43,182 nt of DNA from Verrucomicrobiota bacterium (GTDB lineage: Bacteria > Verrucomicrobiota > Kiritimatiellia > Kiritimatiellales > Pontiellaceae), in assembly GCA_024279685.1 (NCBI GenBank), contig JAJRRI010000076.1, positions 1 to 43,182 on the forward strand, given 5' to 3'. The position numbers were made by a program, and so were the translations under genes. The notes below the pieces were generated by a model. That model was not told the origin of the DNA. It ran no database searches and worked only from the letters and a program-made list of their open reading frames with translations. Positions 25,824 to 33,994 of this stretch are shown piece by piece. The stretch's first letter is position 1. Every line of letters starts with the position of its first letter.

Positions 25824-28800
25824 TTAATGCGTTTCCCTTTTTTGGCGGTTCTCGACCCACTCGTAGATGGAGGGCAGGACGAAGAGGGTTAGGAAGGTTG
25901 ATGTGGCCAGACCAAAAACCACCACGGCGGCGAGCGGACGTTGTACCTCGGCACCCGCACCCCGCGAAAGCAGGAGCGGAAGCCACCCAAACAAGGTGGT
26001 GAGCGTGGTCATAATCACCGGCCGAAAGCGAATGAGACTTCCGTTAATGACCGCATCTCGGACGTTTTTTCCCTCGCGCCGCTGGTCGTTGAAGTCGGTC
26101 AGCAAGACCATGGAATCTTGCATGGCGATTCCGAAGAGCGCAATGAAACCGATGGAGGCAGGGACGGAAAGATATTGTCCGGTAATCCATAGGCCGAGCA
26201 CTCCACCGATGAGGGCCATCGGCACGTTAAACAGAATCATGGCGGCGTGTCGCAAGGAGTGGAAGGTAATCCACAACAAGATGAAGATCGAGAGGATCAC
26301 GATTGGGACAATAACCGACAAACGCTTCATCGCCCGGCGCTGTTGCTCGAACTGTCCGCCGTATTCGATGAAGACTCCTTTGGGGAGCTCGATCTTTTCG
26401 GCGACGACGGCTTGGATGTCGCTCAGTACTTCGCTCAGCGCGCGGTCCTTAATGTTGCCTTGCACAATCCAGCGCCGCTGGTTTTTCTCGCGGTTGATCT
26501 GCAAGGGGCCTTCGGATTGTTCGATATGAGCCAGTTGGTCGAGCCGGAGCAACGCGCCATCGGCGGAGCGGATGAGTAATTCGCGCAAGTGCTCGGGCGT
26601 GGAGCGGAACTCCGGCGCGAGTCGTACGTGGATGCCATAGCGTCGGGTGTTTTGATAGAGCGTACCCACCACCTCGCCGCCAATCGCCATTTCAACCTGC
26701 TCCAATACGGTATCGCCCGGCACGCCGTAGCGGGCGAGCGCTTCGTGATCGAGCATGACCTTAAATTGAGGCTGACCAAAGCTTTGCTCTACCGAGAGAT
26801 CGACCAATCCATCAATGCTGGAAAGGGCCGCGCGCATGTCCTCCGCCACCCCACGAATTTCGTCGAGCTCTTCGCCGTAGATCTTGATCGCGCGCTGCGC
26901 GCGAACGCCCGAGAGCATCTCATCGAACAGATGTTGAATCGGTTGTGAGAAGTTCACCTGCACGCCAGGGAAGGCTTCGAGGCGCGGACGAAGTTCGTCC
27001 ACGATCCGTGCTTTCTCTTTCTTGGAATCAAGCTCAATGTGAATCATGGCAAAGTTAACCGGGTGCGGATGACTGCCCGCCTCCGGGCGGCCAATCATGG
27101 CCACGACTTCGCGAATGCCTTCGACCTCCATGATTTCGGTGGTCAGTTGTCCAATCGTTTTTTCGGCGGCTTCGAGGGAAATCGAAGGGGTCATGCCCAC
27201 ATCGACGGTGATGGCCCCTTCGTCACGTACAGGGATACATTCTGTGCCGAGCTGTCGGAGGGTGAATCCGGCCAAAAGGATCAATGCCCCAATGAGCAGG
27301 AAGACTACAATCTTGGCATTGAGCGCGGCGGTGAGCAAGCGGCGGTAGCCGGCGAGTAACCCACGGAAGAACGCGGAGTCTTTTTTCGACTTTGCTTTGA
27401 GGAGGAAGCTGGCCAGCACGGGGCCGATCGCCAACGCAAAGACGATGGATCCGGCGAGGGCCAGCATGACGGTGTACGCTAGGGGCTTAAACATTTTTCC
27501 TTCGGTGGCATCGAACGAAAGAATCGGGAAAAAGACCACGATCACAATCATAATAGCGAAGGCGATGGGCCGCCCAACCTCTGTGACGGCGGCGCAAATG
27601 ACTTCCATTCGAGGTTTTCCCTCTTCCTGTTTCATGCCCATGAAGCGGTGGATGTTTTCGGTGACCACAATCGATCCATCGACCAAGAGGCCGAGCGCGA
27701 TCGCAATGCCGCCGAGCGACATGAGGTTGGCGGAAATACCGAAGTAGTTCATGCCAATGACCGCAACCAACGCACAAAAGGGCATCGCCAAGGCGACGAT
27801 AATCGCGGCGCGAAAACAGCCGAGAAAGGCGAAGAGCACCAGCAAAACCAACGCCATACCTTGTAGCAGCGCGGTTTTAACCGTGTTCGTGGCATTGGCC
27901 ACGAGGTCGGCCTGTTCGTAGTACGGCACGAGCTTCACGCCTTCGGGCAGGCCTTCTTTCAACTGCTCGACCTTTTCATATAAAGCCTCGATGACATCGG
28001 AGGAGTTGGCTCCAAAGAGCTTCATCACAATGCCGGAGACGACTTCTTCGCCTTCGTTGAGCGTCACCACGCCACGGCGCAGCTCGGGGCCATATTCCAC
28101 TTCCGCCACGTCCGCAATGGAGACGGGCGTGCCATCTTCGGTTTTAAGGGTGATGCCACGAATGTCGTCGAGCGTGCGTAGAAATCCAATGCCGCGAACC
28201 AAATGTTCCTCGGAGTTCAGTTGCAGATACTGCCCGCCGACGTTGCGATTATTCGCCTGTACAGCAGTGGCCACATCTTCGATGACCAATCCATATTGGT
28301 GCAAGAGGAACGGGTCGACTTGGATTTGATATTGAAGTACAAATCCGCCCGCGCTGAGGATTCCAGTCACTCCGGGGATGGTTTGTAACTGCCGCTTGAC
28401 CACCCAATCGTTGACATCGCGCAGGTAGGTTAGCTCATCCATCCCAGCGGTATCCGCTCCCTCTTCGAGTTCGAGGTAATAGAGAAACACCTGCCCGAGG
28501 CCGGTTGAAATCGGCCCGAGTGCCGGAGGTTCTAATCCCGCGGGCAGACTTGCCATGGCCGAGGTCAGTCGTTCCGAAACCAACTGCCGCGCAAAGTAAA
28601 TGTCGGTGTCGTCGGTGAAGTAGACATAGATCACCGCCATGCCAAAGGCCGACGTCGATTTGATCAACGTCACGTTGGGTAGGCCGTTCATCGCGGTTTC
28701 GATCGGATAGGTGATGAGCTGCTCAATCTCTTCCGGCGCCATGCCGTCCGCTTCCGCAAAGACGGGAACCATGATCGGGGAAATATCGGGAAAGGCCTCC

Positions 28801-28907
28801 ACATCCAGCCGTTGATATTCATAGATTCCAAGTCCTACGACCGCCAGTAAAGCCAGTAAGACCAGGCCGCGATTATTTAATGCCGCTTTAATTATACGTT
28901 CAATCAT
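25824..28907 (-). CDS. Heavy-metal RND efflux transporter, CusA/CzcA family (pump 2)
   Basis: This 1027-residue inner-membrane pump is paralogous to pump 1. It begins MIERIIKAALNNRG, with AGGAG 6 bp upstream. The relay segment is GLLVDGSIVVTEN; the first CzcA Asp position is again Ala. The N-terminal EAFPDISP motif and the periplasmic QTIPGVTGI stretch are typical of the family. It lies 9 bp after the adaptor gene, whose frame is broken, so pump 2 may lack a working partner unless adaptor 1 substitutes or the break is an artefact. Confidence 0.95.
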   Translation of the reverse strand: MIERIIKAALNNRGLVLLALLAVVGLGIYEYQRLDVEAFPDISPIMVPVFAEADGMAPEEIEQLITYPIETAMNGLPNVTLIKSTSAFGMAVIYVYFTDDTDIYFARQLVSERLTSAMASLPAGLEPPALGPISTGLGQVFLYYLELEEGADTAGMDELTYLRDVNDWVVKRQLQTIPGVTGILSAGGFVLQYQIQVDPFLLHQYGLVIEDVATAVQANNRNVGGQYLQLNSEEHLVRGIGFLRTLDDIRGITLKTEDGTPVSIADVAEVEYGPELRRGVVTLNEGEEVVSGIVMKLFGANSSDVIEALYEKVEQLKEGLPEGVKLVPYYEQADLVANATNTVKTALLQGMALVLLVLFAFLGCFRAAIIVALAMPFCALVAVIGMNYFGISANLMSLGGIAIALGLLVDGSIVVTENIHRFMGMKQEEGKPRMEVICAAVTEVGRPIAFAIMIVIVVFFPILSFDATEGKMFKPLAYTVMLALAGSIVFALAIGPVLASFLLKAKSKKDSAFFRGLLAGYRRLLTAALNAKIVVFLLIGALILLAGFTLRQLGTECIPVRDEGAITVDVGMTPSISLEAAEKTIGQLTTEIMEVEGIREVVAMIGRPEAGSHPHPVNFAMIHIELDSKKEKARIVDELRPRLEAFPGVQVNFSQPIQHLFDEMLSGVRAQRAIKIYGEELDEIRGVAEDMRAALSSIDGLVDLSVEQSFGQPQFKVMLDHEALARYGVPGDTVLEQVEMAIGGEVVGTLYQNTRRYGIHVRLAPEFRSTPEHLRELLIRSADGALLRLDQLAHIEQSEGPLQINREKNQRRWIVQGNIKDRALSEVLSDIQAVVAEKIELPKGVFIEYGGQFEQQRRAMKRLSVIVPIVILSIFILLWITFHSLRHAAMILFNVPMALIGGVLGLWITGQYLSVPASIGFIALFGIAMQDSMVLLTDFNDQRREGKNVRDAVINGSLIRFRPVIMTTLTTLFGWLPLLLSRGAGAEVQRPLAAVVVFGLATSTFLTLFVLPSIYEWVENRQKRETH

Positions 28908-28916
28908 GAGGGTCTC

Positions 28917-30080
28917 CTAATGTCCGTGTCCGGCATGAGGATCCATGCCACTGGTGATCATCTCAGCCTTCAAGGAAAACGACCCTTGTGCGACATATTC
29001 TTCGCCCGCTTCGAGGCCTTGCACGATCTCGACAAAATGGGGTTCGCCGATCCCAACTTTGACCTCCCGGCTTTCAAAGCCCGTTTCAGAAGGCACAAAA
29101 ACTAACCACTCTCCATCCACTTTTTGTACCGCGTTGCGCTCAATACGCACCGGCACTGAGGCGGATCCGGTCATGATTCGGGCTCGTACAAAGGCGCCCG
29201 GCGCGAAGTCATCATCGACTCCATCGAGGATGCACCGTGCCGTAAAGGTACGCGTTTCCTCGGAAATAAGCGGGCTCACGAATTTGATGGTGCCCGAGGC
29301 GGTATGTCCATCGTGGGCAATGAAATCTACCTACATGCCTTTGCGGATAACGTGCATGAAGCGCGGGAAAATACTAATATCCGCCCAGACGGTTGAAAGG
29401 TTGGCCACCTCAAATAGCACCTTATCTTCTCCTGCGGCCTCGCCGGTGGAAATAAAACGGGTGACAATGACGCCATCCAACGGAGCCGTTACGCTGTAGA
29501 CGGCGAGGGTGGCTCTGTTTTCAAGCGAAGCGAGGAGATCCCCCTTTTTTACTTCATCGCCAATTTCCACAAAAACCTCCCGCACCACGCTCGAATAGCG
29601 CGGCGAAATAGCGGCCGACCGGTCGCGGTTTAAACGAATTTCAGCGGGTAATATGACCGACGTCGAAATCGACCCCGCGCTCGCCGTGCCCAGCTTTAGA
29701 TCCATTTTTTGTATAATCTCCGGCGAAAGATAAATGGCCCCGCCGCCTTCATCGCCATGATCATGCCCCGCGTGATCGTCGTGTCCATCCGAGCCATGGT
29801 CGTGCCCCGCGTGGTTGTCGTGTTCTGCATGATCATGACCCTCATGCGCGGCATGGTCGTCATGTTTTTCCGCAACGGGGTCATGGCCGTGGTGTTCCAG
29901 CTTCTTTTGCTCCATTTCTTTTTCGAGTCCTGCCAAACTAGGTAGGGTATATTTTTCCCCGGTGGCCTGTTGTTCGAGGCAGGTCGGGCAGTCGCAGGTT
30001 GTTTCTCCCGCGTGGTTGTGTTGTGCAAATGTACTGAGGGCAAAGCAGAGGCTTCCGAGTATCCAGATTGATTTTTTCAT
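28917..30080 (-). pseudogene. RND periplasmic adaptor, CusB/CzcB family (adaptor 2), split by an in-frame TAG
   Basis: The frame runs from ATG 30080 (aagga upstream) to a stop at 28917, 387 codons, interrupted once at 29331-29333 by TAG after …IRKGM. Sequence after the stop continues in frame with VDFIAHDGHTASGTIKF and SPLISEETRT, exactly the adaptor beta-barrel, so no bases are missing. The N-terminus carries a signal peptide and an extraordinary His/Asp-rich segment (HDDHAAHEGHDHAEHDNHAG and more, residues 50-85); the C-terminus is DPHAGHGH. These suggest binding of divalent metal ions. A single base change (for example CAG to TAG) accounts for the break. It follows channel 2 by 2 bp. Confidence 0.88.
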
Positions 30081-30082
30081 TC

Positions 30083-31288
30083 TTAAATTCCTTCTTTTAT
30101 AAATTTTGAGAGTTGAGCGTGTATGATGTGGGCATCGCGAAGATATTCAATATAGCCGATGCGTATTTCAGCGAGGTTTTGCTGTGCTGAGATCAGTTCT
30201 AGCCAAGAAAACCGCCCCATTTCATAGCCCTTTCGGCTGACCTCATAGGCCTTTGTTGCGGCAGGGATAAGGGTTTCTGCGCTGATTTGAACGCGCATTT
30301 TGGAGCCATCATAGAGCGCGAGCAAGGTGTATAACTCCTGCTCTAATTGCCGCCTAAATTCATCGCGATAAGCCAGTGTTGCATCCGCCTCTAACACTCC
30401 GGCCGCATATTGAGCCCGCCCGCGCTTGTAGAAACTCAGGGGCATCGATGCCGAAAAGACCAGGGTGTTAATATCTCCCGCCGCTTCATAGCGATAGCCC
30501 GCTCCCAGCGAGATATTAGAGGTGTCTTGCGCTTTGGCGAGTGCCGCTAAATTACGAATGCGTTCCGCCTCGGACTCCAACCGCTGGAGTCCCGGATAGT
30601 CCTCCGAAATAACCAGGCCCTTTAAATCGGCCAGTAGGTAGTAGGGCATCGCGAGCGGCGGAAGATCGAGTGCGGCCCGTCCTATTTTCGAGGCCAACGT
30701 TTCTCGCGCCGCCTGCAAATCGCCAAAGCAGCAACTCTGCAAGAGCAACGCTTTGCCCAAGGCGACCTCGGCTTGCACCACATCGAGCTCAGAATTACTT
30801 CCCGCTTCGTAGCGGCGCGTGGCCACATCAACAAAGGCTTGCGCGAGTTGGACCTGTTCCGTGCGGACGAGGCTGGTTTCTTGCTGAACCATCACTTCTA
30901 CAAACGCCTGATGGATATCGGCCATCAGCTGAAGTTCTTTTTCGAGCACGGCTTGCCGCGAGGCTTCAATCGCCTCGGAGGTCACCGCCCGGTCCTTTTT
31001 TTGCTTCCCGCCCCGTTGGAATTCCTGAGACAGCGCGGCGGTATATTCGCCCTGACTAAACAGGTCGTTGTCCCAGCCCAATCCTTCGGCATCTAGGATG
31101 AGTTTGGGATTCATCCACCGGCCCGCCGCATCCATCCCTTTTTCAACGGACTGAAGTTGCAGGCGCGCGGCGCGTAGTTCGGGTGAACTGGCACGGGCTT
31201 GTGCCAAGGCCTGTTCCAGCGTTAATATGTTGGGTTCGGCGAATCCTGCGACGGAAAGGCCGCAGAGTAAAACGATAATTTTGTTCAT
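30083..31288 (-). CDS. TolC/CusC-like outer-membrane efflux protein (channel 2)
   Basis: The protein has 401 residues with signal peptide MNKIIVLLCGLSVAGFA and a TolC-type tandem coiled-coil structure. AGGAG precedes the ATG at 31288. It has low similarity to channel 1 but the same order of genes around it. It provides the outer-membrane channel for pump 2. It ends 2 bp before adaptor 2. Confidence 0.93.
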   Translation of the reverse strand: MNKIIVLLCGLSVAGFAEPNILTLEQALAQARASSPELRAARLQLQSVEKGMDAAGRWMNPKLILDAEGLGWDNDLFSQGEYTAALSQEFQRGGKQKKDRAVTSEAIEASRQAVLEKELQLMADIHQAFVEVMVQQETSLVRTEQVQLAQAFVDVATRRYEAGSNSELDVVQAEVALGKALLLQSCCFGDLQAARETLASKIGRAALDLPPLAMPYYLLADLKGLVISEDYPGLQRLESEAERIRNLAALAKAQDTSNISLGAGYRYEAAGDINTLVFSASMPLSFYKRGRAQYAAGVLEADATLAYRDEFRRQLEQELYTLLALYDGSKMRVQISAETLIPAATKAYEVSRKGYEMGRFSWLELISAQQNLAEIRIGYIEYLRDAHIIHAQLSKFIKEGI

Positions 31289-31340
31289 ATAGACTCCTGA
31301 TTTAAATGGGTTTTGCTACGTTAAAAAAACGGAGCATCCA

Positions 31341-31685
31341 TCAAATCAGAAGCTGAACGGTCTGGAGCGCGGCCAACATACCGGCGGGCCAAAGGGGCGC
31401 CTGCCGAACGACAGGCTTGGTTTCATAAAATACAATCCGTTGAAGGGGGCGGGGCGGAACCACGACCGTTCCCATAACCCCGGGAATTTCCAGCGGCATT
31501 ACCCTCGTATCATTGCACCGCGTGTCATCGCACGAATGGCAGTCTTGGGTATGGGCCGCACTGATTTCGGGGGCCGCAGTGGGGGCGTGATCATGAGTGG
31601 CATGGGCGGCATGGGCGGCATGACAACACGGCATGGCCGCAACCAGTACCGCCAACACCACTAAGATGTGCTTTAATCCCTTCAC
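31341..31685 (-). CDS. Small secreted His/Cys protein leading pump operon 2
   Basis: The 114-residue protein probably starts at GTG 31685, behind AGGGA. A signal peptide (MKGLKHILVVLAVLVAAMPC) leads into CHAAHAAHATHDHA, then HTQDCHSCDDTRC, a dense set of His and Cys likely to bind metal. The C-terminal part has a Pro-rich stretch and a weakly hydrophobic end. It stands 52 bp before channel 2 and parallels 25364-25732 in front of channel 1. The function is unknown; periplasmic metal binding is inferred. Confidence 0.6.
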   Translation of the reverse strand: MKGLKHILVVLAVLVAAMPCCHAAHAAHATHDHAPTAAPEISAAHTQDCHSCDDTRCNDTRVMPLEIPGVMGTVVVPPRPLQRIVFYETKPVVRQAPLWPAGMLAALQTVQLLI

Positions 31686-31724
31686 GATTCCCTGATAGAC
31701 TATGAAGTTTCAGATTTGTTCAAG

Positions 31725-31757
31725 AAAAAACCGCTCGGCGGAAGCGGAGCGGTTTTT
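31725..31757 (-). terminator. Bidirectional-type terminator after rubredoxin
   Basis: AAAAAACCGCTC pairs with GAGCGGTTTTT around a 10-nt loop, with A and T runs on both sides. It separates rubredoxin from pump operon 2 on the - strand. Confidence 0.8.
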
Positions 31758-31774
31758 AAAACGTGCGGAGGATG

Positions 31775-31939
31775 TTACATTTCGATGACGGAGAAGTCAT
31801 CTTTTCCCACACCGCATTCAGGGCATTCCCAATCGTCGGGGATGTCTTCGAACTGGGTGCCGGGGGCGATTCCGCTATGAGGGTCGCCGACTTCGGGGTC
31901 GTAGATCCAACCGCATACGTCGCAAATATATTTTTTCAT
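31775..31939 (-). CDS. Rubredoxin
   Basis: This is a 54-residue electron carrier with one iron bound by four Cys: Cys6 and Cys9 in ICDVCGW, Cys39 and Cys42 in WECPECG. The length and the sequence YDPEVGDP are typical. AAGGAG lies 8 bp upstream of the ATG. It is a stand-alone gene between two terminators. Rubredoxins serve oxygen or superoxide detoxification in anaerobes, which hints at an anaerobic or microaerobic lifestyle; its partner is not in the window. Confidence 0.96.
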   Translation of the reverse strand: MKKYICDVCGWIYDPEVGDPHSGIAPGTQFEDIPDDWECPECGVGKDDFSVIEM

Positions 31940-32029
31940 GGTAGAGACTCCTTGGTTTAAAAAGCGGGCATCATTCCTCGCTTTGGAACCGGCCGCAAGG
32001 TCTTTTTAGTTGGAAGTAGAGGGGCATTA

Positions 32030-32063
32030 TATAAAACGCCTCGGCATGGGGCATGCCGAGGCG
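32030..32063 (-). terminator. Rho-independent terminator after glnK
   Basis: A 12-bp perfect stem, CGCCTCGGCATG/CATGCCGAGGCG, with a 3-nt loop is followed on the - strand by TTTTATAT. Confidence 0.85.
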
Positions 32064-32089
32064 CTTCAGGATGAGAGCAAACCGCTCGA

Positions 32090-32431
32090 TTAACCTACGG
32101 CTTCGGTGCCTTTCTCGCCGGTGCGGATGCGGATGCATTCGGGCAGGTCGAGCACGAAGATCTTGCCGTCGCCAATCTTGCCGGTGCGGGCTCCTTTAAT
32201 GATGGCGTCGGTGGTGGTTTCGACGTATTCGTCGTTGATGGCGATTTCTAGGCGAACCTTTTTCAGGAGATTCACTTCGATGTCGGCACCGCGATAGGTT
32301 TCATGGAAACCCTTTTGCTGGCCGCACCCCATCGCGTTGGTGATGGAGAGCTTGTAGACTTCGATCTCATAGAGGGCTTGTTTTACCTCGTTGAGCGCTT
32401 CGGGCTGTATGTATGCAATAATCAATTTCAT
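32090..32431 (-). CDS. glnK: PII nitrogen regulatory protein (GlnK type)
   Basis: This 113-residue PII trimer subunit plugs and regulates the ammonium channel encoded just upstream (18-bp gap). The T-loop reads [16 protein letters not shown]; the B-loop is [11 protein letters not shown] and the C-loop RTGEKG. The position of Tyr51, uridylylated in enteric bacteria, is Ile, so regulation by uridylylation is not expected; ATP/ADP and 2-oxoglutarate binding remain likely. AAGGA precedes the ATG. Confidence 0.92.
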   Translation of the reverse strand: MKLIIAYIQPEALNEVKQALYEIEVYKLSITNAMGCGQQKGFHETYRGADIEVNLLKKVRLEIAINDEYVETTTDAIIKGARTGKIGDGKIFVLDLPECIRIRTGEKGTEAVG

Positions 32432-32449
32432 GATAAGTTCCTTTACTGG

Positions 32450-33775
32450 TTAGACGTTCGTGAAGAACTGGAATCCATGATAGGCTTCCTGACCATGTTC
32501 GCCCAAGTCGAGGCCTTTCATTTCTTCCTCTTTGCTTACGCGGATGCCGACGGTTTTCTTCAAGATGTAGAAGATGAATAGGGCCGTAGGGAAACAAACG
32601 GCGGCGTAGGAAACAATACCGATAACCTGAGGCATCAGGGTGTGGTCCGGGCTGACCGCCACGAACAGCGTTCCAATAATACCGCACACTAGGTGGACGG
32701 TGGTGGCTCCGACGGGGTCGTCGAGCTTCATGCGATCGAAGGCCATAACGGAAATCACAGCCACCGCGCCGCAGACTAGGCCAATGACCACAGCCCAAGG
32801 AACAGAGACTACGTCCGCGCCGGCGGTGATGCCCACGAGTCCAGCCAAGCAGCCGTTCAGAACCATGGTCAAGTCGGGCTGCTTCTGGATGGTCCAGGAA
32901 GCCGTCATGGAACCGATGATGCCGGCCGCAGCGGCCAGACACGTCGTAACGAGCACGTAAGATACCGCTCCGGGATCGGCAGAAAGTACGGAGCCGCCGT
33001 TAAAGCCGAACCAGCCTAACCACAGCAGGAATGCGCCGATGGTCAGTAGCGGCATGTTGTGGCCCATGATGGCCTTGACTTGCCCGTTAACATATTTGCC
33101 AATACGCGGGCCGATCACGATGATACCGGCGAGTGCGCCCCAGCCGCCGACAGAGTGAACTAGAGTGGAACCAGCAAAGTCGTAGAAACCTTGGGCATCT
33201 AACCAACCGCCGCCCCATTTCCAGGACCCCACGAAGGGATAGACAATTCCCACATAGATCGTGCAGAAAATCAAAAACGGCCCGAGCTTAACGCGCTCCG
33301 CTACCGCACCAGAAACAATCGTGGCGGCGGTGGCGGCGAACATGCCTTGGAACAGGAAGTCGGTCCAATAGGAATATTGGCCATCCGCATAGTCGATCAG
33401 GCCAGCGGCGCCTTCTGGAGCGGCTATTCCAAATCCAGCAAACGCAAAGATTCCTGCGGAGCCTTCCGCGAATCCCGGATACATGAGGTTAAAGCCCATC
33501 AGCGCATAGGTCAGCAGGCCGATTGCGACAATCGCGGTGTTCTTGAACAAGATGTTAACCGTGTTCTTGGCGCGGGTCAGTCCGGTTTCCACCATGGCAA
33601 AACCGAGGTGCATAATGAATACGAGGAAAATGGAGACCATCATCCACGTATTGTTGACGGTGAACATAACGTCCGCCGCCGTGATTGCGGGGATTTCCTC
33701 CGCAAAAGTGGCCATGGGCAGCGCCAAGGCACACAGCGCGAACAGCCGCGCGAATGTTTTCTTTGTACAATGCAT
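32450..33775 (-). CDS. amt: Ammonium transporter Amt
   Basis: The protein has 441 residues from ATG 33775; gaggag lies 8 bp upstream and the start gives a signal-like segment (MHCTKKTFARLFALCALALPMATFA), whereas an upstream frame to 33970 is implausible. About eleven membrane helices follow. The pore motifs are present: DFAGSTLVHSVGG, with the Asp and first pore His, and VHLVCGIIG, with the second His. It conducts ammonium across the inner membrane under control of GlnK. A sigma-54-like promoter sits about 68 bp upstream. Confidence 0.95.
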   Translation of the reverse strand: MHCTKKTFARLFALCALALPMATFAEEIPAITAADVMFTVNNTWMMVSIFLVFIMHLGFAMVETGLTRAKNTVNILFKNTAIVAIGLLTYALMGFNLMYPGFAEGSAGIFAFAGFGIAAPEGAAGLIDYADGQYSYWTDFLFQGMFAATAATIVSGAVAERVKLGPFLIFCTIYVGIVYPFVGSWKWGGGWLDAQGFYDFAGSTLVHSVGGWGALAGIIVIGPRIGKYVNGQVKAIMGHNMPLLTIGAFLLWLGWFGFNGGSVLSADPGAVSYVLVTTCLAAAAGIIGSMTASWTIQKQPDLTMVLNGCLAGLVGITAGADVVSVPWAVVIGLVCGAVAVISVMAFDRMKLDDPVGATTVHLVCGIIGTLFVAVSPDHTLMPQVIGIVSYAAVCFPTALFIFYILKKTVGIRVSKEEEMKGLDLGEHGQEAYHGFQFFTNV

Positions 33776-33842
33776 GTTGCATTCTCCTCTATTAGTTACA
33801 CAAATATCGTCCAAACCCCTATGGCTGGAATGAACGCCTTTT

Positions 33843-33859
33843 CGCAGGAGGTGTGCCAA
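33843..33859 (-). promoter_or_regulatory. Sigma-54 (RpoN) type promoter for amt-glnK
   Basis: On the - strand the sequence TTGGCACACCTCCTGCGA has the -24 GG (TTGGCAC) and the -12 GC (TGC) exactly 12 bases apart, as sigma-54 requires. The start of amt lies about 68 bp downstream. Sigma-54 control of amt-glnK is well known in other bacteria; whether this genome encodes RpoN is not visible here. Confidence 0.6.
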
Positions 33860-33924
33860 GGATAGAGTCGATCTGCAAGGTGCTTTAGGGCAAGTAGTAA
33901 TGTAAACACGAAGAAGGGCGCGTA

Positions 33925-33960
33925 ATTCCTTTATAGGACATATTTGTCTCACAAAGGAAT
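33925..33960. promoter_or_regulatory. Palindrome upstream of the amt promoter, possible activator site
   Basis: ATTCCTTT (33925-33932) and AAAGGAAT (33953-33960) form an 8-bp inverted repeat enclosing a second one, GACA-TATT-TGTC. It lies about 70-115 bp upstream of the sigma-54-like element, the usual place for enhancer-binding protein sites. The sequence is not the enteric NtrC consensus. Confidence 0.45.
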
Positions 33961-33994
33961 AGATATACATTTTTGAGGTTTATAAAAGGCGGGG

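Noticed and set aside
5872-30080. Genome-wide reassignment of TAA and TAG to Gln
   Set aside because: Many intact genes end properly at TAA or TAG (era, rpmF, plsX, acpP, fabF), so these codons still terminate.
33949-33970. Upstream start of amt at 33970
   Set aside because: It would run through the promoter region and precede the signal-like start at 33775, which has a strong ribosome binding site.
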